NCBI GenBank assembly: GCA_027592155.1 | Contig: JAQCKY010000216.1 | Span: 1 to 5,345 of the forward strand | DNA length: 5,345 nt | Reading direction: 5' to 3' | Source of the DNA: Pseudomonadota bacterium | GTDB lineage: Bacteria; Pseudomonadota; Alphaproteobacteria; Rhodospirillales; UBA2165 | Shown: piece by piece, positions 1 to 5,345 of the stretch | How positions within the stretch are numbered: position 1 is the first letter of the stretch | Layout of the letters: each line of letters opens with the position of its first letter | Position numbers and translations under genes: made by a program | The notes under the pieces: generated by a model | The model's database searches: none | Told to the model about the DNA's origin: nothing | Seen by the model: the letters and a program-made list of their open reading frames with translations, nothing else

Positions 1-661
1 TCTCGCCCCGCTGCATGATCAGTGTGTCATCGCATAGCCGTTCCACTTCCCTCATATTATGGGACGCCATGAAGATCGTGGCACCGGTTCGGTTGCGGTA
101 GCGATCGAAATAATTTCTGATCCAATCGGCGGTGTCCGGATCCATCGACGCGGTGGGTTCATCGAGAAGAAGCACCGCCGGTTCGTTGATCAGGGCCTTG
201 GCCAGAGCGACCCGGCTTTTTTCACCTGCGGACAATTTGCCGACCGGCTGCTTTCGAAAATCTTCCAAGCCGAGCTCTTCCGTAATTTTCGCGACCCGCT
301 CCTTCACGCGGTCGAGGCCGTAGAGATTGGCGTATACAATGAGGTTCTCGTTGACCGTCAATCGCATCGGCAACCCGACATAAGGGGATGAGAAGTTCAT
401 GAAGGGCAGGGCTTGAGACCGGTTATGGGCCATGTCGATGCCCAGTACAGCGATGTTCCCGCTGGTCGGTGTTAAGATGCCCAAGATCATCGATAGGGTG
501 GTTGTCTTGCCGGCGCCGTTTCCTCCCAGCAGGGCCGTAATGGACCCTTGCGGTACGGTAAAGCTGATGTTTTTCACCGCATCATTTTCATCGTCGAACC
601 GCTTGGTAAGGTTTTTGGCAACGATGGCCGTCGGTGCGCTGCTGCCGTCCGGCGCGCTCAC
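1..661 (-). CDS. ABC-2-type transporter ATP-binding protein (C-terminal end missing at window edge)
   Basis: Cytoplasmic nucleotide-binding subunit of an ABC transporter of the CcmA/COG1131 (ABC-2) type; it would hydrolyse ATP to drive a separate membrane permease. The 220 codons visible contain Walker A GGNGAGKTT (residues 46-54), the ABC signature LSAGE (143-147), Walker B VLLLDEP (163-169), a D-loop ASMD (171-174) and the H-loop histidine in SHNM (200-203). The usual Q-loop glutamine region reads NFSSPY (89-94), with no Gln. The second Walker A residue is Gly instead of the common Pro. The start is a GTG at 659-661 that overlaps the TGA of the upstream EAL-like gene (GTGA overlap); no better in-frame start lies nearby, and residues 12-45 form a normal beginning for the domain. 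It is probably translated by coupling to the upstream gene. The cargo cannot be read from the sequence, and the permease should lie beyond position 1. The family call is firm; a drug, polysaccharide or lipid substrate is open. Confidence 0.93.
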   Translation of the reverse strand, partial: MSAPDGSSAPTAIVAKNLTKRFDDENDAVKNISFTVPQGSITALLGGNGAGKTTTLSMILGILTPTSGNIAVLGIDMAHNRSQALPFMNFSSPYVGLPMRLTVNENLIVYANLYGLDRVKERVAKITEELGLEDFRKQPVGKLSAGEKSRVALAKALINEPAVLLLDEPTASMDPDTADWIRNYFDRYRNRTGATIFMASHNMREVERLCDDTLIMQRGE

Positions 662-3249
662 TCTATAAACTCGCCGGAAAGCGGTTGTCGGCGTGCGGCT
701 TCAATGTCGCGCCGACGATTATCGGCGGCGATCAGGTTTTCGATGTGGCGGCCTTGAAACATATTGATTCCGATGGACTGGCCCCATTCGACCGCCGCCG
801 CGTCGCTGCAGCGGCAGAGGATGACACGGGTCGATCCGGCGCGCTGAACCAGCGCAGAGACCTCTTCCCGCTTGTCGTCTTCCAGCAGTTCTGCATCCCA
901 GACGAGCTTGACCATGTCGGCGCCGAGCCTCTCTCGATCGATGAAGGGCATCGTTTTTGCCGTCAGTCCGTCGATGCAAATTCGGTAGCCATGGTCCTTC
1001 GCAAAACTTCGGGCAAACAAATAGGCGTTTAGGTCGCCGAATATATCGACCTGCTGTAGTTCGATGACGAGGGAGCCGCGCATGGCAGCGATAACCGAAT
1101 CGTCAAACTGCATGAACTCGGGAGACAGAACGGTCGATACGTTGAGATTGACGCTGATTTCACCGGTGATCGAACGATCCGTGGAACGGCTCAGGAAGGC
1201 CAGCACCCGCCGGTCCAGGGTCTCGGTAAGATGCTGAAACAGCCAGCGACTGGATGTCAAATTTACACCCGGCAGCAAGGTTTCGCGCAGATCGGCGATG
1301 GAGATAAAGAGCTCGCTAAAAAGCGGCTGCGGCGATGCTTGGCCGATGAGACCGCAAATGAATTGACGCCGCATCATGTTCGAAATGTCGGCGCGCTGCA
1401 GAGCTTGTTCGACACGGCCCAGTACGCGGGGTGTTAACGGCTCCCCCTGCTCGCGACGCAGCTCAAGTTCGGATTTCGCGTCGAGCGGTTCGTCCGCACC
1501 GGTATCGTCCGCGACGTCTTCATGGACCAAATTACGGGCGAGAGAGAGAATTTCGTTAAATTCGGTCTCGACGTCGTACGAGGTGCTCAACTGCTGCCGG
1601 GCTGCGTCTTCGTCTGCCATCAACGGGTCATCGCCGAACAGGAACTTAAGCCGCAACATGGACGTTTCGACATCGTTCTGTGCTTGCATCTTATAGATGA
1701 AGAACAGGTCGCTGTTGCGGAGGACGAAGAGTTGGCCGCTGGTCGATTTGATCATCGGATCGAAACTGGTCGCGGCAATTCGTATGTGGTGTTCCCGCCG
1801 GTTTTGGGGGTTTAGCCGGGACAAGTGAATATGAATTGCCCTGCGGTCCTGGCGATGGGTTTCCAACCGGTGGAGATAGTCGAGGAGAAGACTCTCCTGA
1901 CTTGGCACGCGTTGGCCGGGAAGGGCAGGCGGTAAAGCCATTATTCTGTGCCCCTGGTTATTGTCAGGGTCATGCTCCGGACTGCTGGTCACCGGGCAGC
2001 CGACCATGTTTGGCGATCTGCTGGGCACAAGTTTATCGATGAAAAAGCCTTGGAAGCGCCTGATCCCGTGGGTCAGCGCCCAGGTGAGCGCGTCTTCGGA
2101 ATCGGTGCGCGCCAAGATCAATCGTTTGGCGCCAATACGCTCTACAATCGCTATCATTTCGGCGCTGTCTTCGATAGATCCGCCGCCTGAAAACTCATCG
2201 CCCCAGCTCACTTTTACGAAATTCGGCGCGAGGAGCGATGCATCGAAATAGCGTATCGACATCGGATTCAAGCCGTCGATCAAGACCAAATAGCCGCGTT
2301 CACTCAGCCAGTCCCGGGCTTCCGCATAGCGGTCGAGGTCGGCGAAAATATCAACGAGCTGAAATTCCACGGTTACTTTTTCGGCGGCTGCGCCGATCGC
2401 TTGGTCGAAGGCCTGAAATACCGATGACAAGACGGTCGTGGTATTGAGATTGATGCTGATGTTTTGCTCCCGTGCCGCGATATCGCTGTGGGACAGAAAT
2501 GCGAGTAGCCGACTGTCGATTGTTTCGGTCAGATGCTGGAACAGCCAGAGGTTTGAAATCAAGTTGAAGCCGGGTGCATGGCGGCGCTGGAGTTCGCCGA
2601 TAGACACATAACATTCATTAAACAAAATGCGTTCGGTGCCGTCGGCACCGATGATGACAGCGGATTGTTCCCGCACTAGGTCGGCGATCCGGCTGCGACG
2701 AATGGAGTCGTCGATCTTGCCTAGTGCCACGGGGTCGAGAGCTTGCCCTGCGAATTCGGTGCTGGCTCCCCGGCCGGCGGAGGCGTCTTCGCGTACCCAT
2801 CTCGGCCGGTCGGTTATCGCGGCGAGTGCTGAAACCGTCTCATGCAAATCATGAAAGTCCAACTCAAGGTCAAACCAGGTCGCGAAGTCATCTTCGCCGG
2901 TCGATGGATTAGGCCGCGTGAGGGGATCGCCTTTAAACAGCGTTCTGACCTTATCGATAACATAATCCACGTCATCGATGCGCAAGTCGCGGCAGAGCAA
3001 AAATAGATCGCCGTTTGACAGGATATAGATCTGGGCGTCTGTCGCGTTGATCAATGTGTCGAAGCTGCGGCTTGCAATGCGGATGTGGTGTGGTTGACGA
3101 TTGTGGGCTTGAAGGGCCGACAGCTTCACATGCACGGCAAAGCGCCCGGACCGCGAATGAGCCACCCGCTCAACATGATCGAGGAGGGAGCTTTCCGGTG
3201 TCCTGGACTCATTTACAGAATCGAGTAATACAGAGTCGTCGCCCATCAT
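658..3249 (-). CDS. Tandem-duplicated degenerate GGDEF/EAL-like protein, probably catalytically inactive
   Basis: An 863-residue soluble protein with no signal peptide or membrane segment that I can see. It consists of two homologous halves (about residues 19-405 and 452-837). Each half has an N-terminal segment with a GGDEF-like remnant (NGDLF 79-83; NSDLF 512-516), a variable linker, a helix around LxPxxLG, and an EAL-like domain. In the EAL domains, the EAL motif is ECY (212-214) or ELF (646-648), and the Asn of the NLS/NLN motif is kept (N267, N701). The ExxE motif is EFQL (295-298) or ELQQ (730-733), DDFG is reduced to IDGL (324-327; 759-762), and KID is KVS (346-348) or KLV (781-783). 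The terminal QG is kept (400-401; 832-833). Loss of several metal ligands argues against c-di-GMP hydrolysis, so ligand sensing or protein binding is more likely. ATG codons at 3249 and 3246 both fit as starts, each with only weak Shine-Dalgarno; an upstream in-frame TAG closes the frame. The 3' end overlaps the ABC ATPase gene by 4 bases. The fold call is fairly sure; the role is inferred. Confidence 0.9.
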   Translation of the reverse strand: MMGDDSVLLDSVNESRTPESSLLDHVERVAHSRSGRFAVHVKLSALQAHNRQPHHIRIASRSFDTLINATDAQIYILSNGDLFLLCRDLRIDDVDYVIDKVRTLFKGDPLTRPNPSTGEDDFATWFDLELDFHDLHETVSALAAITDRPRWVREDASAGRGASTEFAGQALDPVALGKIDDSIRRSRIADLVREQSAVIIGADGTERILFNECYVSIGELQRRHAPGFNLISNLWLFQHLTETIDSRLLAFLSHSDIAAREQNISINLNTTTVLSSVFQAFDQAIGAAAEKVTVEFQLVDIFADLDRYAEARDWLSERGYLVLIDGLNPMSIRYFDASLLAPNFVKVSWGDEFSGGGSIEDSAEMIAIVERIGAKRLILARTDSEDALTWALTHGIRRFQGFFIDKLVPSRSPNMVGCPVTSSPEHDPDNNQGHRIMALPPALPGQRVPSQESLLLDYLHRLETHRQDRRAIHIHLSRLNPQNRREHHIRIAATSFDPMIKSTSGQLFVLRNSDLFFIYKMQAQNDVETSMLRLKFLFGDDPLMADEDAARQQLSTSYDVETEFNEILSLARNLVHEDVADDTGADEPLDAKSELELRREQGEPLTPRVLGRVEQALQRADISNMMRRQFICGLIGQASPQPLFSELFISIADLRETLLPGVNLTSSRWLFQHLTETLDRRVLAFLSRSTDRSITGEISVNLNVSTVLSPEFMQFDDSVIAAMRGSLVIELQQVDIFGDLNAYLFARSFAKDHGYRICIDGLTAKTMPFIDRERLGADMVKLVWDAELLEDDKREEVSALVQRAGSTRVILCRCSDAAAVEWGQSIGINMFQGRHIENLIAADNRRRDIEAARRQPLSGEFIE
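739..1896 (-). repeat. Second copy of the internal GGDEF/EAL-like module
   Basis: Residues 452-837. Matching landmarks are HHIRIA (487-492), NSDLF (512-516), LFGDDPL (537-543), WLFQHLTET (669-677), VNLN (700-703), VDIF (734-737), IDGL (759-762) and FQG (831-833). The linker between the GGDEF-like and EAL-like parts is acidic and differs from copy 1. A short Arg-rich tail (845-854) follows and has no counterpart in copy 1. Confidence 0.85.
1939..1955 (-). promoter_or_regulatory. Possible internal ribosome binding site and ATG for the second half
   Basis: On the minus strand AGGGG (1955-1951) lies 9 bases before an in-frame ATG (1941-1939) that encodes Met437, just where the second module begins. 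Initiation here would give a 427-residue protein ending at 658. The Shine-Dalgarno match is better than that of the main start at 3249. Whether it is used is unknown; it could also be the relic of a formerly separate gene. Confidence 0.4.
2035..3195 (-). repeat. First copy of the internal GGDEF/EAL-like module
   Basis: Residues 19-405 of the 863-residue protein. They align end to end with residues 452-837, at an almost constant offset of 432-434 residues. Shared landmarks are HHIRIA (54-59), the NGDLF remnant, a following LF-GDPL segment (104-110), WLFQHLTET (235-243), INLN (266-269), VDIF (299-302), IDGL (324-327) and FQG (399-401). The block is a protein-level repeat; divergence at the DNA level suggests an old duplication. 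Confidence 0.85.
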
Positions 3250-3261
3250 TTGTCTCGTGGT

Positions 3262-3275
3262 GTCTGTCTACAGAC
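3262..3275. repeat. Short inverted repeat in the leader of the EAL-like gene
   Basis: GTCTG-TCTA-CAGAC is a perfect 5-base inverted repeat with a 4-base spacer, 13 bases upstream of the start codon of the minus-strand gene. It would fall within the leader if transcription starts near 3282. It could be an operator half-site pair or a small hairpin near the ribosome binding site; the arms are short enough to occur by chance. Confidence 0.3.
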
Positions 3276-3285
3276 GGAACCAGTG

Positions 3286-3325
3286 TGTGTTATAGAGTTC
3301 ATTATTTAAGTAACTATAAACCAAG
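3286..3325. promoter_or_regulatory. AT-rich divergent promoter region
   Basis: This AT-rich patch lies between two divergent genes in an otherwise GC-rich window. It carries a -10-like TATAAC on the minus strand (3294-3289) and a -10-like TATAAA on the plus strand (3315-3320). The two sit in an imperfect inverted repeat, TTATAG (3290-3295) and CTATAA (3314-3319). No convincing -35 hexamer was found at 16-18 bases for either direction, so the promoter call rests on location and composition. A shared regulator acting on both genes is possible but unproven. Confidence 0.4.
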
Positions 3326-3393
3326 CGGCCAGATGGCGGCGAGATTCCGTGCCGCGGATTCCATCGTCAGGGCGCGCTTCGAAAGTCGAAAAT

Positions 3394-4179
3394 GTGAGTT
3401 CTTGGCTGGAAAAACTCGGGTGGCGACGAAACTCTGACGGTATGCCCGAGAATGAGTTCGTGAACCAGGCAGCGGTGCCGGCCGGCACGCGGGTTTACGC
3501 GGTCGGTGATATTCACGGTCGGCTTGACCTGCTACAGGCTCTCCACGCGCTGATTGAGCGGGATGCCCAGGCGGGAGGCGTGGACCGACAGGTGATGGTC
3601 TATCTCGGTGATTATGTCGATAGAGGGCAGGATTCCCCGGCAATCATCGATCTCCTCCGCAGCAATCCTCTGCCGGGGTTTGAGGTCCACCGACTCAAAG
3701 GCAATCACGAGGCGCTGATGCTTCAGTTTCTCACCGAGGTGATCGATCCGAGAAAATGGTTCCGAAATGGCGGGCGTGAAACATTGGGAAGTTATGGTGT
3801 GAAGATTCCCAACATACTGGAAGACGACGACGTTGAAGATTTGGCCGAACGCTTTCGTCATGCCGTTCCACCGGAACACCAGCAGTTTCTGACCGAGCTA
3901 GAGCTGTCGCACCGTGAGGGGGACTATTTCTTCGTCCATGCGGGCATTCGCCCCGGCGTGGCGATTGAGGATCAGGATCCCAACGACCTGATCTGGATCA
4001 GAGATGAATTTCTCAATTCTGCCGAAGATTTTGGCGTTCGCGTGGTCCACGGGCATACGATTAGCGACAGTCCGGTGGAACGACCAAACCGCGTGGGGAT
4101 TGACACCGGTGCCTTTATGAGTGGCCGGTTGACCTGCGCGGTCCTTGAGGGGGCGGAGGTCCGATTCCTGCAGAGTTGA
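3394..4179 (+). CDS. Calcineurin-like metallophosphatase, PPP / ApaH-like family
   Basis: A two-metal phosphoesterase of the PPP family, related to bacterial Ser/Thr protein phosphatases (PrpA/PrpB-like) and to diadenosine tetraphosphatase ApaH. All metal-site motifs are present, numbered from this start: GDIHG (38-42), GDYVDRG (72-78), GNHE (103-106), HAG (182-184) and HGH (219-221). Length (261 residues) fits the family. The frame is open to a GTG at 3349 (276 residues) and contains a later ATG at 3442. I prefer the GTG at 3394 because it begins VSSWLEKLG, which resembles the short hydrophobic-basic N-terminus I recall for alphaproteobacterial homologues; Shine-Dalgarno support is weak for all three. 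The protein appears cytosolic, without signal peptide or transmembrane helix. It diverges from the EAL-like gene and precedes the UDP-xylose synthase gene by 100 bases. The substrate (phosphoprotein or dinucleoside polyphosphate) cannot be told from sequence alone. Confidence 0.93.
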   Translation: MSSWLEKLGWRRNSDGMPENEFVNQAAVPAGTRVYAVGDIHGRLDLLQALHALIERDAQAGGVDRQVMVYLGDYVDRGQDSPAIIDLLRSNPLPGFEVHRLKGNHEALMLQFLTEVIDPRKWFRNGGRETLGSYGVKIPNILEDDDVEDLAERFRHAVPPEHQQFLTELELSHREGDYFFVHAGIRPGVAIEDQDPNDLIWIRDEFLNSAEDFGVRVVHGHTISDSPVERPNRVGIDTGAFMSGRLTCAVLEGAEVRFLQS

Positions 4180-4279
4180 CGGTCGGGATAATTTCATACC
4201 AGCTAAAGATATCGGTGCTAGATTTCGGCATCGATTCCTTAATAATCCACGGTTCATTCATTCAGGCGGCTCATTTCGT
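4180..4279 (+). other. Intergenic spacer between phosphatase and UDP-xylose synthase genes
   Basis: One hundred bases, AT-richer than the flanking genes. I see no hairpin with a T-run that would stop transcription after the phosphatase gene, and no well-spaced -35/-10 pair. A TTGACG at 4176-4181 and a GATAAT at 4188-4193 occur but are too close together to form one promoter. Read-through from the phosphatase gene is therefore possible. Confidence 0.5.
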
Positions 4280-5221
4280 ATGGCGATCAGAAAACGAATA
4301 ATGGTTACAGGCGGCGCCGGTTTTATCGGCTCCCATCTTTGCACGCGGCTGATTGCCGAAGGACATGATGTCCTGTGCGTCGATAATTTTTTTACCGGTG
4401 CGAAAGATAATATTGCACCTCTGTTCGATTCATCGAATTTCGAGCTCATGCGACACGACGTTACATTTCCCCTCTACGTCGAAGTTGACGAAATCTATAA
4501 TCTTGCCTGCCCGGCATCGCCCATTCACTACCAATATGATCCCGTCCAAACCACCAAGACGAGCGTTCATGGGGCGATCAACATGCTTGGGTTGGCAAAG
4601 CGCACACGCGCCAAAATTCTCCAGGCGTCGACCAGCGAGGTCTACGGTGATCCCACAGTACATCCGCAGAGCGAGGACTATCTTGGAAACGTTAATCCCA
4701 TTGGGCCGCGGGGCTGCTACGACGAGGGGAAACGTTGCGCTGAAACACTGTTTTTCGATTACTACCGCCAACATCAGACGAATATCCGGGTGGCGCGTAT
4801 TTTCAATACCTATGGGCCACGCATGAGTCCGGATGACGGTCGTGTGGTGTCGAATTTCATTATGCAGGCTCTCAAGGGGGAACCGATAACGCTTTACGGC
4901 GATGGCGGGCAGACCCGGTCTTTCTGCTACGTCGATGATATGGTGGAGGGGATTATCCGCCTGATGAACGCCGATGATGGGACGACAGGGCCGATAAATT
5001 TGGGGAACCCAGTGGAGCTCTCCATACGGGGGCTTGCCGAACTGATCATCGGGCTGACCGATGCGAAGTCGGTCATTGAATTTAGAGACTTGCCCCAGGA
5101 TGACCCGTTGCAGCGATGCCCGGATATCACGCTCGCGCGGATGGCCCTTGATTGGGAGCCCACGGTTGCGTTGGAGAGCGGTCTAAAATCGACGATCGCT
5201 TATTTTAGAGGGCTCATGTAA
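4280..5221 (+). CDS. uxs: UDP-glucuronate decarboxylase (UDP-xylose synthase)
   Basis: NAD-dependent extended short-chain dehydrogenase that turns UDP-glucuronate into UDP-xylose and CO2 through a 4-keto intermediate, giving a nucleotide sugar for polysaccharide or glycan synthesis in the cytosol. Visible motifs are the Rossmann GGAGFIG (11-17), the cofactor acidic residue in VDNFFTG (34-40), NLACPASPIHYQYDP (74-88, typical of this family), the STSEVYG segment (117-123) with Thr118, Ser119 and Glu120, YDEGK (147-151) with the catalytic Tyr and Lys, RIFNTYGPRM (173-182), and GDGGQTRSFCYVDD (207-220). The length, 313 residues, is usual for bacterial members. The start at ATG 4280 places the Rossmann motif near the N-terminus; the frame is open back to about 4145, but that extension overlaps the phosphatase gene and is not domain-like. 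An AGGCGG lies about 11 bases upstream of the ATG. It could share a transcript with the phosphatase gene. dTDP-glucose dehydratase or UDP-glucose epimerase are less likely because of the CPASPIHYQ block. Confidence 0.95.
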   Translation: MAIRKRIMVTGGAGFIGSHLCTRLIAEGHDVLCVDNFFTGAKDNIAPLFDSSNFELMRHDVTFPLYVEVDEIYNLACPASPIHYQYDPVQTTKTSVHGAINMLGLAKRTRAKILQASTSEVYGDPTVHPQSEDYLGNVNPIGPRGCYDEGKRCAETLFFDYYRQHQTNIRVARIFNTYGPRMSPDDGRVVSNFIMQALKGEPITLYGDGGQTRSFCYVDDMVEGIIRLMNADDGTTGPINLGNPVELSIRGLAELIIGLTDAKSVIEFRDLPQDDPLQRCPDITLARMALDWEPTVALESGLKSTIAYFRGLM

Positions 5222-5240
5222 CGCCTCTACGGGCAGTCGA

Positions 5241-5257
5241 CGGAACATGTTATTCCG
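5241..5257. repeat. Weak inverted repeat downstream of the UDP-xylose synthase gene
   Basis: CGGAA (5241-5245) and TTCCG (5253-5257) form a 5-base stem with a 7-base loop, 20 bases after the stop codon. It is followed by an A-run, not a T-run, so it does not look like a standard intrinsic terminator for the plus strand. It could stabilise the transcript end or be chance. Confidence 0.25.
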
Positions 5258-5345
5258 CTAAAAAGCAAGTATCGGCAAAGTAATTCTGTCGGGCAGTTGA
5301 ATTTTATTTGTCGTTTCGTCGTCCTTGTCCGGACGGTTACGCGCG

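Noticed and set aside
59..1032. Plus-strand open frames opposite the ABC and EAL-like genes
   Set aside because: They lie antisense to genes with clear domain motifs, show no family motif themselves, and are explained by GC-rich codon use.
4145..4279. A 45-residue N-terminal extension of the UDP-xylose synthase
   Set aside because: It overlaps the end of the phosphatase gene, is Arg-rich without a domain, and family members begin just before the Rossmann GGAGFIG motif, as the ATG at 4280 gives.
5230..5297. Direct repeat CGGGCAGT at 5230-5237 and 5290-5297
   Set aside because: Eight bases, two copies and no associated mobile element or attachment-site features; chance is adequate.
5320..5335. 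CGTCC/GGACG inverted repeat near the right edge as a terminator
   Set aside because: The stem is five bases with no T-run visible after it, and it is more than 95 bases past the stop codon; the window ends too soon to judge.
1..5345. CRISPR array, tRNA, rRNA, insertion sequence or phage genes
   Set aside because: No regularly spaced repeats, RNA gene signatures, transposase motifs or terminal inverted repeats were seen by eye on either strand.

Overview
The window looks like a chromosomal segment of an alphaproteobacterium, most likely a Rhodospirillales-type lineage. This rests on recalled resemblance of the degenerate EAL protein and of the phosphatase to families common in that group, plus a moderately high GC content by eye. 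No rRNA, tRNA or other taxonomic marker is present, so the assignment is an inference.

Layout: two transcription units diverge from an AT-rich intergenic region at about 3250-3393. Leftward on the minus strand is a long gene (658-3249) encoding two tandem copies of a degenerate GGDEF/EAL-like module. It is followed, with a 4-base stop/start overlap, by an ABC-2-type transporter ATPase (1-661) cut off by the window edge. Rightward on the plus strand are a complete PPP/ApaH-like metallophosphatase (to 4179) and, after about 100 bases, a complete UDP-glucuronate decarboxylase (UDP-xylose synthase, 4280-5221). The last 124 bases hold no gene that I can see, only weak inverted repeats.

Working together: the UDP-xylose synthase supplies a nucleotide sugar for surface or exopolysaccharide assembly. 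The ABC ATPase would energise export or another ABC-2-type transport step whose membrane partner lies outside the window. The EAL-like protein has lost the metal and catalytic residues of a c-di-GMP phosphodiesterase in both copies, so it is probably a ligand sensor or a protein-interaction module. Its overlap with the ATPase gene suggests coupled translation and a shared role. A link between c-di-GMP-type signalling, surface polysaccharide and transport is plausible but is not shown by sequence alone.

The most unusual object is the double EAL-like gene. Its second half starts with an in-frame ATG preceded by a good Shine-Dalgarno-like AGGGG, and the two halves are nearly equal in length (436 and 427 residues). 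This fits either a fusion of two tandem paralogues or one gene that makes two products.
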